A DNA stretch of 64,000 nt, taken from positions 806,001-870,000 of the forward strand of contig JBGAGO010000001.1 of assembly GCA_044226655.1 (NCBI GenBank), in the 5' to 3' direction. This DNA comes from JBEVOS01 sp044226655 (GTDB lineage: Bacteria; Pseudomonadota; Alphaproteobacteria; Caulobacterales; Aquidulcibacteraceae). This document shows, piece by piece, positions 7,894 to 15,730 of this stretch. Both the position numbers and the translations under genes were made by a program. Below the pieces are notes generated by a model that was given only the letters and a program-made list of their open reading frames with translations, ran no database searches and had not been told where the DNA came from. Numbering within the stretch: position 1 is the stretch's first letter; the number at the start of each line of letters is the position of its first letter.

Positions 7894-8013
7894 ATGAAAT
7901 TGTTCGATCTGTTCGCCGCCGCGGCCGTTTTGGCTCGCCCCGCGCGCGTCCCGGCCGAAGACCTGATCCGCGCCGCTCGCGTTCTGAGTGGCGACGAGAC
8001 CGCCGCCCGCTAA
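7894..8013 (+). CDS. Small hypothetical protein, 39 residues
   Basis: ATG 7894 with AGGAG six bases upstream; stop 8011-8013. It begins MKLFDLFAAAAVLARPARVP and ends in a short acidic/basic tail. It is the first gene behind the MarR-controlled promoter and 30 bp before the FMN reductase. The good ribosome site and position argue for a translated peptide. Function is not recognised. Confidence 0.5.
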   Translation: MKLFDLFAAAAVLARPARVPAEDLIRAARVLSGDETAAR

Positions 8014-8043
8014 CGCCAAACCAGACCTGAAGAGGGGAACATC

Positions 8044-8595
8044 ATGTCACGCAAAGTCGCCGTCCTGGTCGGTTCGCTCCGCAAGGATAGCTTCAACCGC
8101 AAGATCGCCTTGGCCCTGGCCGATCTCGCCAAGGATAAACTTGACCTCCAGATCGTCGAGATCGGCGGTCTGAGCTTCTTCAACCAGGACCTGGAAGCCG
8201 CGCCGCCGGCCGATTGGGTGGCGTTCCGCGATAAGATCCGCGCAGCCGATGCGGTGCTGTTCGTGACGCCGGAATACAACCGCTCCGTACCTGGCGCGCT
8301 GAAGAACGCCATCGATGTGGGCTCGCGGCCCTATGGCCACAGCGTGTTCAGCGGCAAGCCGGCCGCCGTCATTTCCAGTTCGCCCGGCGCGCTGGGCGGC
8401 TTCGGCGCCAATCACCATCTGCGCCAATCGCTCGCCTTCCTGAATATGCCAGCCCTGCAACAGCCGGAAGCCTATCTCGGCGGCGTGGGCGATTGGTTCG
8501 ATGAAACCGGCAAGCTGACCAATGAAAGCGCGCGGGGCTTTCTGGCTAAGTTCGCTGACGCGTTCGCTGGCTGGATCGAGACGCATACGCCTTGA
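8044..8595 (+). CDS. NADPH-dependent FMN reductase (chromate/quinone reductase type)
   Basis: 183 residues from ATG 8044. The flavodoxin-like fold shows the FMN phosphate loop GSLRKDSFNRK near residue 10 and the family hallmark PEYNRSVPGALKNAIDVGSR in the middle, followed by SSSPGALGGFGA. Such enzymes reduce free flavins, quinones, azo dyes or chromate, often as an oxidative-stress defence. Control by a divergent MarR regulator with two operators suggests induction by quinones or similar electrophiles (inference). A rho-independent terminator follows. Confidence 0.9.
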   Translation: MSRKVAVLVGSLRKDSFNRKIALALADLAKDKLDLQIVEIGGLSFFNQDLEAAPPADWVAFRDKIRAADAVLFVTPEYNRSVPGALKNAIDVGSRPYGHSVFSGKPAAVISSSPGALGGFGANHHLRQSLAFLNMPALQQPEAYLGGVGDWFDETGKLTNESARGFLAKFADAFAGWIETHTP

Positions 8596-8629
8596 TCCCT
8601 AATCAGCGTCGCGCGTCGGCGGGTGTTGG

Positions 8630-8662
8630 GAGGCGGTCCGCGCAAGCGGGCCGCCTCTTTTT
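8630..8662 (+). terminator. Rho-independent terminator after the FMN reductase
   Basis: A 12-base stem (GAGGCGGTCCGC with GCGGGCCGCCTC, one G-T pair) closes a GCAA loop and is followed by five T residues. Confidence 0.9.
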
Positions 8663-8697
8663 GTTGACCGCCCCGTGTTCCGCGCGATGCTGCGGCG

Positions 8698-9279
8698 ATG
8701 ACCAAGAAAGCCGAAACCGACGAAGAAATGGCCGCGATTCGCGTCTCGGGGACCGCGACGCCGCACAACGCGCCGGTGACGCTCGTCGCCTATGATCCAT
8801 CATGGCCGCGTCTGTACGCGGCGGAAGCCGAGAAAATTCGCGCGGCGCTGGGCGAAGCGGCCCGCGTGCTCGAACATGTCGGCTCGACGTCGATTCCCGG
8901 CATGAGCGCCAAGCCGGTGCTCGATATCCTGCTCGCCGTGCCTCAGTCCTCCGACGAAGACGCATACGTCCCGGCGCTGACGGCGCAGGGCTTCCGCCTG
9001 CACCTGCGCGAGCCGGATTGGGAGCAGCACCGCCTGCTGAAAGGCGAGGCGCCGGCCGTCAATCTCCACGTTTTCTCGCCGGGCTCGCGCGAGATCACGC
9101 GCATGCTGGCCTTCCGCGATCGCTGCCGCGCCGAGCCTGCGGAATTTGATCTCTACCTTTCGACAAAGCGCGCGCTGGCGGCGCGCACCTGGCGCCATGT
9201 CCAGCACTACGCCAACGCCAAGAGCGAAATCGTCGAAGCCATCATCGCCCGCGCGCTGGCGGCGCAATCGGGGGCGTGA
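8698..9279 (+). CDS. GrpB family protein (UPF0157, nucleotidyltransferase-like)
   Basis: 193 residues from ATG 8698. The motifs VAYDPSWPRLYAAEAEKIR and EHVGSTSIPGMSAKPVLDIL are diagnostic of the GrpB family, a nucleotidyltransferase fold often fused to or encoded near CoaE. The GSTSIPG loop and the PVLDI acidic residue correspond to the nucleotidyltransferase active site. The substrate is unknown. It is the last ordinary gene before a stretch of orphan, apparently lower-GC DNA. Confidence 0.88.
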   Translation: MTKKAETDEEMAAIRVSGTATPHNAPVTLVAYDPSWPRLYAAEAEKIRAALGEAARVLEHVGSTSIPGMSAKPVLDILLAVPQSSDEDAYVPALTAQGFRLHLREPDWEQHRLLKGEAPAVNLHVFSPGSREITRMLAFRDRCRAEPAEFDLYLSTKRALAARTWRHVQHYANAKSEIVEAIIARALAAQSGA

Positions 9280-9737
9280 GCTCCGGCTTGATGTTCGGAA
9301 GATACCACGCGCCTTTGTACCTAGCGGCGGCAGTCTGCGGAAAAGCCATATCGCAGCTGATGCCATAGGCGGCCTAAGCGGTGCCGCTTATCGCGCGAGT
9401 AGCCTGATGCACTTCCTCTCGGATCTCGTTCAACGACGGTGTGTCCTTTTTGGCTGCGCGTATTTCGGCGCGTATGCTTGGCAGATCGAGTATGCCGTTG
9501 CGCATGCGGAATTAGGCGCCGAAATCAACGCTTTGCGCCTTTACCTAAGCGCCGAGTCGCTTTCTGAGTTGTATCTGATTGAGCGATGTGGGGGACCCCC
9601 TGCCAGAGGTCCCCCTTCGCAAGCCCGGCAAACCTGGATGGGTGCGCCGCCGGACTCAGAGCTTTGTTCAAGCCGACTCAAACCTACCACGGCAAGAGTC
9701 CCTGCGGTCAAGGTGCATCCGTCGCTCTTCGGGAGCG
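9280..9737. other. Gene-poor stretch without a convincing gene
   Basis: This ~460-base stretch looks less GC-rich than its surroundings. An open frame from ATG 9407 encodes about 60 plausible residues (MHFLSDLVQRRCVLFGCAYF at its start), then turns into low-complexity sequence and runs into the next gene. A hairpin GGGGGACC/GGTCCCCC lies at 9590-9615 without a T-run. It may be decayed or recently acquired DNA. Confidence 0.4.
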
Positions 9738-9926
9738 ATGAAAATGAAGATCACCGAAGCCGACGCGCCCATCATCAAGCGCGCGCTGCGAGCGGGCTAC
9801 GACCAGCACGTCATCGCGGCGTACTTCAAGGAAAACCAAGGCCGCATATCGGAAATCAATACGGGCAAGCGTTTTGCGCGTGCGCCCGTCGCGGATCGAT
9901 TGCCGCCTGATTTTCCACCCTTGTGA
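9738..9926 (+). CDS. Small helix-turn-helix-like protein
   Basis: 62 residues from ATG 9738 (ATG 9744 possible; GGGAG at 9731-9735 fits the second better). The sequence ITEADAPIIKRALRAGYDQH, then VIAAYFKENQGRISEINTGK, resembles a short HTH family found in alphaproteobacterial islands and prophages, where the GRISEI segment is the recognition helix. It probably binds DNA. It neighbours orphan genes in the apparently lower-GC segment, consistent with horizontally acquired material. Confidence 0.6.
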   Translation: MKMKITEADAPIIKRALRAGYDQHVIAAYFKENQGRISEINTGKRFARAPVADRLPPDFPPL

Positions 9927-9968
9927 TCGGCGGACCCGCCCGCGGTCTAGCGTGGGCGGATTCGCCTT

Positions 9969-10043
9969 CTATGCGCCCTTGAGCGCCTGCTCAAGGCGAC
10001 GCTGGGCTTCCTCCTCATCAAACTCATCCGGCTTCTTCGACAT
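9969..10043 (-). CDS. Possible 24-residue micro-ORF or remnant
   Basis: Read on the minus strand, ATG 10043 to TAG 9969 encodes a highly charged peptide beginning MSKKPDEFDEEEAQRRLEQA. This resembles the N-terminus of a family of ~60-residue alphaproteobacterial hypothetical proteins, but stops early. Its ATG overlaps the plus-strand ATG at 10042. It may be a truncated relic. Confidence 0.3.
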   Translation of the reverse strand: MSKKPDEFDEEEAQRRLEQALKGA

Positions 10044-10854
10044 GAGCGAAACAGATCAGCCCTTCACAAGTCCCAAGCTCTTGATCGCACGGGCTGAAGA
10101 GAACTTCGCGGATTTCGAGGTGCGCTGCAACGCGTTCTTTGCGACGAAGGTGGGGAGCTTCGTCCGCGATCTCGATCCCAAGACCGGCGATCACGTCATT
10201 AAGTTCCGGATCAAAGAAGAGCTTCCCGCTGGCCTGCGGCCCGTCTTCTCCGATGGGGTCAACAACCTGCGGCATGCACTGGATCAGGCTGTCAACGACA
10301 GCGCGATCGCGCTGCGCGGTGGTGATGCGAACTGCTACTTTCCAGTCGCCCGTGACGCGCGCGAATTCCTGACGATCTTCGCCACCAAGCGGTACGGGAA
10401 AATTCCCGAAAGCATCAGACCCTATCTCGCCCAAACCCAACCATACCGAGGCGGCAACGACCTTCTGTGGGCGTTGAGCCGAATGACGGGGCGAAACAAG
10501 CATCAGGTCGTCTTGAGCTTGGAGCCCCGCGTAAGCGGGCTTGGGGTTCAAGACTTGATTATCGACAGCGCCGTCCGGTTCTCCTTGCCAGTGCCCAGGT
10601 GGGATCGCGCGAAAAAGGAGATGGAAATCGCGCGCATGAGCCCGGAGGCGAAGGTGCGCGGCGATTTGCAGGTCCCCGTTGATGTAGTCCTGGGCGCGGC
10701 TGACGTTGTGGGCGGCCAGCCAGCGCTGGCCCTCTCGAACGAGTTTCTCCGCATGGTGGAGGGCGTCGTCTTGGGATTGGAAGCGGAGACGGCGCGGCTT
10801 CTTTCGGAACGGGATGACGGTCACGTCGCTGCCGCTGTGGGAACTAGATTTTGA
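10042..10854 (+). CDS. Hypothetical protein, genomic-island type
   Basis: 270 residues from ATG 10042; no Shine-Dalgarno is visible, so the start is uncertain. The segment RPVFSDGVNNLRHALDQAVN near residue 75 resembles a family often annotated as hypothetical in accessory islands, where a conserved GD-x3-NLR-x-ALDH-like motif occurs. No membrane segment or known catalytic motif is apparent. Its base composition appears less GC-biased than that of the neighbours. Function unknown. Confidence 0.6.
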   Translation: MSETDQPFTSPKLLIARAEENFADFEVRCNAFFATKVGSFVRDLDPKTGDHVIKFRIKEELPAGLRPVFSDGVNNLRHALDQAVNDSAIALRGGDANCYFPVARDAREFLTIFATKRYGKIPESIRPYLAQTQPYRGGNDLLWALSRMTGRNKHQVVLSLEPRVSGLGVQDLIIDSAVRFSLPVPRWDRAKKEMEIARMSPEAKVRGDLQVPVDVVLGAADVVGGQPALALSNEFLRMVEGVVLGLEAETARLLSERDDGHVAAAVGTRF

Positions 10855-10878
10855 GGTGTGTGGTGTGTTCCGAGCATC

Positions 10879-10892
10879 GTGACCCTCGTCAC
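10879..10892. promoter_or_regulatory. Palindromic operator upstream of the 34-residue peptide
   Basis: GTGACCCTCGTCAC has the same 5-4-5 layout as 5229-5242, is followed by the same CGGCCC-like context, and by CCTA 34 bases from its start, as in the first copy. Confidence 0.55.
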
Positions 10893-10974
10893 GGCGGCCC
10901 GGCCGGCCGGTTCCTAAGGTGCATCCATTGCAGCGGCGCGCTGCATCCAGATGCCGAGCCAAACGGAGCCAACC

Positions 10975-11079
10975 ATGTCGCAAGTCCAATCCCGCCTCGC
11001 CTCGATCCTCCTCGCCACGGCGCTGTTCGTCCCCGTCGCGCTGCACGTGATGACGCAAGCAGCCGGCATCGTCGCCTGA
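10975..11079 (+). CDS. Small hydrophobic peptide, 34 residues (paralogue of 5319-5420)
   Basis: ATG 10975 to TGA 11077. It begins MSQVQSRLASILLATALFVP and ends MTQAAGIVA, one hydrophobic helix. The leader GCCGAGCCAAACGGAGCC before the ATG is shared exactly with the 33-residue peptide at 5319. Two copies with diverged coding bases but a kept peptide pattern suggest selection on the peptide. A GC-rich hairpin follows the gene. Confidence 0.6.
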   Translation: MSQVQSRLASILLATALFVPVALHVMTQAAGIVA

Positions 11080-11107
11080 GCGCAGCCTGCAGCGGTGAGA
11101 CGATGAT

Positions 11108-11129
11108 GGGCGCGGCCTCGGTCGCGCCC
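11108..11129. terminator. Hairpin between the small peptide gene and hemF
   Basis: GGGCGCGGCC and GGTCGCGCCC pair over ten positions with one G-T, separated by two bases. It lies 28 bases after the peptide stop and 20 bases past the convergent hemF stop, so it could serve both. No T-run on either side. Confidence 0.4.
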
Positions 11130-11148
11130 TTCGTGCGTCAGAGCCGCC

Positions 11149-12018
11149 TCACGGCCATTTCGCCAGCGGCGGCAGGGAGGAGAGGATGGTCTCGATATTG
11201 CCGCCGGTCTTGAGCCCGAACACCGTGCCGCGATCGTAGAGCAGGTTGAACTCGGCGTAGCGGCCACGACGGATCAATTGCTCTTCGCGCTCGGCCTCGC
11301 TCCAGGGCGTCGCCATATGTTGCCGGATCAGCGCCGGATAGACCTCCAGGAACGCCCGGCCGACGTCTTGCGTGAACGCGAAATCCTGCTCCCAATCGCC
11401 GGTGTTGTGGTGATCGTAAAAGATGCCGCCGATGCCGCGCGGCTCCTTGCGGTGCGGCGAATAGAAATATTCATCGCACCATTCCTTATAGCGCCCGTAT
11501 TTGTCGCCATGCGCGTCGCAGGCCTGCTTGAAGGCGGCGTGGAAGCGCTGGGCGTCGGGGTAATCCTGGCTGCGCTGATAATCCTGCGTCGGGTTCAGAT
11601 CGCCGCCGCCGCCGAACCACCACTCCGTCGTGATCATGTGGCGCGTGTTCATATGCGCAGCCGGGCAGTGCGGGTTGCGCATATGCGCGATCAGCGACAC
11701 GCCGGAGGACCAGAACCGCGGGTCTTCCGCCGCGCCCTTGATGGTCTTGGCGAAGTCCGGCGCGAATTCCCCGTAGACGCAGCTCACATGCACGCCGACC
11801 TTTTCGAACAGGCGCCCGCGCATCAGCGCGCCCGTGCCGCCGCCTTGGTCGGATGCTCCATCGCCGCGCTTCCACGGCTTCTTCTCGAATCGCCCCGGCG
11901 CGCCGGGATAGAGCGCGGGGTCGGCCGCGTCCTCCAGCGCCTCGAACGCGGCGGTCAGCTCGCCCTGCAACTCGTAGAACCAATCCCGTGCGCGGGCCTT
12001 TTGCGCGTCGCTCACCAT
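11149..12018 (-). CDS. hemF: Oxygen-dependent coproporphyrinogen III oxidase
   Basis: 289 residues from ATG 12018. The signature HMRNPHCPAAHMNTRHM and the FGGGGDLNP motif identify HemF, which decarboxylates two propionates of coproporphyrinogen III with O2 in haem synthesis. The C-terminal block RRGRYAEFNLLYDRGTVFGL is the conserved dimer/active-site region. The start codon overlaps the stop of trmL (TGATG), implying co-transcription. Proximity to the cytochrome bc1 genes is common in alphaproteobacteria and fits haem demand. Confidence 0.96.
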   Translation of the reverse strand: MVSDAQKARARDWFYELQGELTAAFEALEDAADPALYPGAPGRFEKKPWKRGDGASDQGGGTGALMRGRLFEKVGVHVSCVYGEFAPDFAKTIKGAAEDPRFWSSGVSLIAHMRNPHCPAAHMNTRHMITTEWWFGGGGDLNPTQDYQRSQDYPDAQRFHAAFKQACDAHGDKYGRYKEWCDEYFYSPHRKEPRGIGGIFYDHHNTGDWEQDFAFTQDVGRAFLEVYPALIRQHMATPWSEAEREEQLIRRGRYAEFNLLYDRGTVFGLKTGGNIETILSSLPPLAKWP

Positions 12019-12467
12019 CAGACCAACCTCTCGAAACCGCCTGTCTGCCGCAGCGCCTCCGACAAGGCCACAGCGCCCGCCGTCACGACATTGAGCGAGC
12101 GCAAGCCAGGCGCCATCGGAATGCGCACGATCGCCGCAGCAGCCGCATAAAGCTCCGGCGGCGAGCCCGCGCTTTCGCGGCCCAGCACCAGAACATCGTC
12201 GGCTGCGAATGCGAAGCGGTGCAGCGGCGCGCCATCGGTCTCGATCAAGATGAGGCGCCCGCGCGCGGCCCGAAACGCGGCGAGGCTGGCGTGGCGCGCA
12301 ATCTCGGCTTGCGGCCCGTAATCCAGCGCGGCGCGCTTCAGGCTGCGATCGGTCAGCGGGAATCCACAGGGCTCGATGACGTCGAGCCCGACGCCGAAGC
12401 AGGCGCACAGCCGGATGGCTGCGCCCAAATTCTGCGGGATGTCCGGTTGATAGAGGGCGAGGCGCAC
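12018..12467 (-). CDS. trmL: tRNA (cytidine(34)-2'-O)-methyltransferase
   Basis: 149 residues from GTG 12467, which has GGGAG eight bases upstream. The start RLALYQPDIPQNLGAAIRLC and the SPOUT knot (VLGRESAGSPPELY, then IPMAPGLRSLNVVTAGAVAL) match TrmL. The enzyme 2'-O-methylates the wobble base of leucine tRNAs. A longer reading to 12551 exists but the internal start fits the family N-terminus. Divergent from petA. Confidence 0.93.
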   Translation of the reverse strand: MRLALYQPDIPQNLGAAIRLCACFGVGLDVIEPCGFPLTDRSLKRAALDYGPQAEIARHASLAAFRAARGRLILIETDGAPLHRFAFAADDVLVLGRESAGSPPELYAAAAAIVRIPMAPGLRSLNVVTAGAVALSEALRQTGGFERLV

Positions 12468-12628
12468 GTTAGAGGCTCCCTCGCGACGCGTTTGGGGCGG
12501 ATTTGGGCATAGGCGGCGCGGCTGCGTCGCTACGCCGCGCGAATCTGACAACCTGCCTCATTAGCGTCGCGCGCGACCCTGGCTAGGGTCCGCCCGAGCG
12601 GGTGTTGGGCGAGTGTGAGGAGACGAGC

Positions 12629-13186
12629 GTGGCCGAAACGGCGGCGAGCACGACTGACGGGCACGACGAGGCCACGCGGCGCGACTTCATCTTTATCGCC
12701 GCCGGCGCCATGGGCGCGGTGGGCGCCGCCGCGGTGATCTGGCCGCTGATCGCGCAGATGACCCCTGCCGCCGATACGCGGGCCTTGTCGACGACCGAGG
12801 TCGACCTGAGCGCGGTTCAGGAAGGCCAGCAGATCGTCACCACCTGGCAAGGCAAGCCGGTGTTCGTGCGCCACCGCACCAATGCCGAGGTCGAGGCCGC
12901 CCAGCGCGACGATTATCTGCCGATGCGCGATCCCGCGATCGACGCCGACCGGATCAAGCAATCCAACGGCCAGGCCGGCAAAGCGAACTTCCTCATCCTG
13001 CAGGCGGCCTGCACCCATCTGGGCTGCATCCCGACCTTCGCCGAGGGCGATTATCACGGCTGGAAATGTGCGTGCCACGGCTCGCAATACGATACGTCCG
13101 GCCGCATCCGCCGGGGGCCCGCGCCGAAAAATCTGCTGGTCGCGCCCTACACCTACCAATCCGACACCGTGATCAAGATTGGCTGA
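12629..13186 (+). CDS. petA: Ubiquinol-cytochrome c reductase Rieske iron-sulfur subunit
   Basis: 185 residues from GTG 12629, with GAGGAG a few bases upstream. The N-terminus has a twin-arginine motif (TRRDFIF) before a single membrane anchor (IAAGAMGAVGAAAVIWPLI), typical of Tat-exported Rieske proteins. The cluster ligands are Cys128 and His130 in CTHLGC and Cys147 and His150 in CACHGS; Cys133 and Cys149 form the disulfide. The subunit moves electrons from ubiquinol to cytochrome c1. It is the first gene of the petABC operon. Confidence 0.96.
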   Translation: MAETAASTTDGHDEATRRDFIFIAAGAMGAVGAAAVIWPLIAQMTPAADTRALSTTEVDLSAVQEGQQIVTTWQGKPVFVRHRTNAEVEAAQRDDYLPMRDPAIDADRIKQSNGQAGKANFLILQAACTHLGCIPTFAEGDYHGWKCACHGSQYDTSGRIRRGPAPKNLLVAPYTYQSDTVIKIG

Positions 13187-13187
13187 T

Positions 13188-14789
13188 ATGAGCGGACACG
13201 CATCGAGCTACGAGCCGAAGACCGGCTTCACGCGCTGGCTGGACAAGCGCCTGCCCGTCATCCGCCTCGCGCATGACACGGCGGTTTCCTACCCCACGCC
13301 GCGCAACCTCAATTATTGGTGGACGTTTGGCGGCATCCTGACGTTCTGCCTCGTGGTGCAGATCGTCACCGGCATCGTGTTGGCGATGCATTACGTGCCG
13401 AACGTGCATCTCGCCTACGATAGCGTGCAGCGTTTTGTGCGCGACGTGCCCTATGGCTACATCATCCAGCCTGTGCACGCCGTCGGCGCCTCGATGTTCT
13501 TCCTCGCGGTCTACATCCACATGTTCCGCGGGCTCTATTACGGCTCCTACAAAGCCCCGCGCGAAGTGCTCTGGATTTTGGGCTGCATCATCTACCTGCT
13601 GATGGTGATCACCGGCTTCCTTGGCTACACCTTGCCCTGGGGCCAGATGAGCTTCTGGGGCGCCACGGTCATCACCAACATCCTGGGCGCGGTGCCGATC
13701 GTCGGCGAAAGCATCCTGGTTTGGATTCGCGGCGGCGGCGCGGTCGATAACACCACGCTCAACCGCTTCTTCTCGCTGCATTATCTGCTGCCCTTCGTGA
13801 TCGCCGGCGTGGTCGGCCTGCACATCTGGGCGCTGCACGAAGCAGGGCAGAACAATCCGGCAGGCGTCGAGCCCAAGGGCCCGGAAGATACCGTGCCGTT
13901 CACGCCGTTCGCCACGGCGAAGGATCTCGTGGGCCTGGCGCTCTTCGCGATCATGTTCGCGGTGTTCGTGTTCTACATGCCGAACGCGCTCGGCCATGCC
14001 GACAATTACATTCCGGCTAATCCGCTGGTGACGCCGCCGCACATCGTGCCGGAATGGTATTTGCTGCCGTTCTACGCGATCCTGCGCGCCATCGATTTCA
14101 ACATTGGCCCGATCGATTCAAAATTTGGCGGCGTGATCGCGATGTTCGCGGCCATCGCCGTTCTGTTCGTGCTGCCTTGGCTCGATACGTCGAAAGTGCG
14201 TTCGATGCGCTATCGGCCGATCGCACGGCAATTCTTCCTGATCTTCGCCGTGGTGTGCTTCGCGCTCGGCTGGTGCGGCGGGCAAACGCCTGATCAGCCT
14301 GTGATCCCGGCGGCGCAAGCTCATGCCACGCTCACCTGGGCCGAGGGCGGCGCGGTCAGCGAGCAGCCGATCCAGGCCGGCTCCGCCGACGAAATGGCCC
14401 GCCTCGTCACGCAGACGGAAGCCCAGCTCAAATCCCACGGCGCGCAGGTCGTCTACATCCAGCGCAGCTCGCCGACGCAGGGCCTGGCGCGGTCCGTCTC
14501 CGGCGGCACGCTGCAGCATGTCGTCGTCTCCGGCGCCAATGTCGATGAGCTCGAAACCAACATCGCCGCGCGCAAGGCGACGCTGAACGGCGCGCCCTTC
14601 GTCGAGGTGCGCCGCGAATTGCCCTTCGTGTTCACCGTGACGCGCTTCAGCCAGGTGCTGACGGCGTATTACTTCCTCTTCTTCCTCGTCATCCTGCCGC
14701 TTCTGGGCCTGCGTGAAACGCCCAACCGCGTGCCGGAGACGATTGCGAAATCCATCGGTGGCGGCAAAGCCGCCGCGCAGGGGGCCTGA
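13188..14789 (+). CDS. petB: Cytochrome b of the bc1 complex, with a ~100-residue insertion
   Basis: 533 residues from ATG 13188, against ~430 for most alphaproteobacterial homologues. Haem-ligand helices are intact (HAVGASMFFLAVYIHMF and HYLLPFVIAGVVGLHIW), and the Qo-site PEWY motif is present (PEWYLLPFYAILRA). After the seventh helix (FAVVCFALGWCGGQTPDQP) a hydrophilic block of about 100 residues (roughly 375-478) precedes the last helix (VLTAYYFLFFLVILPLLGL). By topology the insert should face the periplasm. It is in frame, without stops, and uses host-like codons, so it is not a sequencing artefact. Operon with petA and petC. Confidence 0.95.
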   Translation: MSGHASSYEPKTGFTRWLDKRLPVIRLAHDTAVSYPTPRNLNYWWTFGGILTFCLVVQIVTGIVLAMHYVPNVHLAYDSVQRFVRDVPYGYIIQPVHAVGASMFFLAVYIHMFRGLYYGSYKAPREVLWILGCIIYLLMVITGFLGYTLPWGQMSFWGATVITNILGAVPIVGESILVWIRGGGAVDNTTLNRFFSLHYLLPFVIAGVVGLHIWALHEAGQNNPAGVEPKGPEDTVPFTPFATAKDLVGLALFAIMFAVFVFYMPNALGHADNYIPANPLVTPPHIVPEWYLLPFYAILRAIDFNIGPIDSKFGGVIAMFAAIAVLFVLPWLDTSKVRSMRYRPIARQFFLIFAVVCFALGWCGGQTPDQPVIPAAQAHATLTWAEGGAVSEQPIQAGSADEMARLVTQTEAQLKSHGAQVVYIQRSSPTQGLARSVSGGTLQHVVVSGANVDELETNIAARKATLNGAPFVEVRRELPFVFTVTRFSQVLTAYYFLFFLVILPLLGLRETPNRVPETIAKSIGGGKAAAQGA

Positions 14790-14793
14790 TCGG

Positions 14794-15633
14794 ATGCTGC
14801 GACGTTTGCTTTTCGCGCTCGCCGCCGCTTGCGTGATGGCGCCGGCCGCCGCCGCGCAGGAACATGTGCGCGAGCCGGAACCCTATCATTTCAGCTTCGA
14901 AGGCCCGTTCGGCACCTATGATCGCGCGGCGGTGCAGCGCGGCTTCCTGGTCTACAAGCAGGTCTGCTCGAACTGCCATTCGCTCAACCAGCTCTCTTAT
15001 CGCAATCTCGGCGAGGAGGGCGGCCCGTTCGAAGCGTTCCGCGAACACAATCTGCAAACCGGCGAAGAGACGATCACGCTCTCGCCCCACGGCGAAGCCG
15101 AAGCCATCGAGGCCAACGACAATCCCTATGTCCGGGAGTTCGCCTCCGAGGTGATGATCCCGATCATCGACGATCTCGGCCAGCCGGCCGAGCGTCCGGG
15201 CCGTCCCTCCGATCATTTCAAGGCGCCCTTCGCCAACGAGCAGGCCGCCCGCGCGGCCAATGGCGGCGCGCTGCCGCCCGATCTCTCCGTCATGCCGCTC
15301 GCCCGCGAAGGCGGCGCGGCCTATATCCGCTCGCTCGTCGGCTTCGGCTTTACCGGCGAGCTGCGCGACGGCAAGCACGTCAACCGCTATTTCCCTGGCG
15401 AGCTCATCGGCATGGCGCCGCCGCTCTCGGACGGCATGGTGACCTATTCGGATGGCACCGAGGCCAGTGTCGCGCAGATGGCCACGGACGTCGCGCAATT
15501 CCTGCAATGGGCCGCCGATCCGCACATGGAGGCGCGCAAGCGCGCCGGTTTCCAAGTGCTGTTCTATCTCGGCATTCTGACCCTGCTGCTTTACCTCGGC
15601 TATCGCCAAGTTTGGCGCGGCACGAAGCACTAA
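14794..15633 (+). CDS. petC: Cytochrome c1
   Basis: 279 residues from ATG 14794. A signal peptide (MLRRLLFALAAACVMAPAAA) is followed by the haem-binding CSNCH motif near residue 55 and the axial Met in ELIGMAPPLSDGMV. A C-terminal membrane anchor (VLFYLGILTLLLYLGYRQVW) fixes it to the inner membrane. It accepts electrons from the Rieske protein and passes them to cytochrome c. Last gene of the petABC operon; a GC-rich hairpin follows. Confidence 0.95.
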   Translation: MLRRLLFALAAACVMAPAAAAQEHVREPEPYHFSFEGPFGTYDRAAVQRGFLVYKQVCSNCHSLNQLSYRNLGEEGGPFEAFREHNLQTGEETITLSPHGEAEAIEANDNPYVREFASEVMIPIIDDLGQPAERPGRPSDHFKAPFANEQAARAANGGALPPDLSVMPLAREGGAAYIRSLVGFGFTGELRDGKHVNRYFPGELIGMAPPLSDGMVTYSDGTEASVAQMATDVAQFLQWAADPHMEARKRAGFQVLFYLGILTLLLYLGYRQVWRGTKH

Positions 15634-15643
15634 GCGCCAACGC

Positions 15644-15668
15644 CCTTCCCCCTCCAAGAAGGGGGAGG
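15644..15668 (+). terminator. Hairpin after the petABC operon
   Basis: CCTTCCCCCTCC and GGGGGAGG pair across an AAGAA-containing loop. It belongs to the same CCCCCT/AGGGGG hairpin style as the repeats at 5118 and 61129. No T-run is present, so termination is inferred from position. Confidence 0.4.
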
Positions 15669-15730
15669 CGAAAGCTCGCCCGTAGCGCTCGCCGCCAGTT
15701 TCCGGCACGCTCTCGTCCAGGAGAGCGCTC

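Noticed and set aside
9407..9910. Open frame of 167 codons between GrpB and the HTH-like gene
   Set aside because: Only the first ~60 residues look protein-like; it then overlaps the better-supported small gene in another frame and lacks a ribosome site.
10024..11058. Long minus-strand frame opposite the 270-residue gene and micropeptide
   Set aside because: Composition is His/Arg-rich and it overlaps two plus-strand genes with better evidence.
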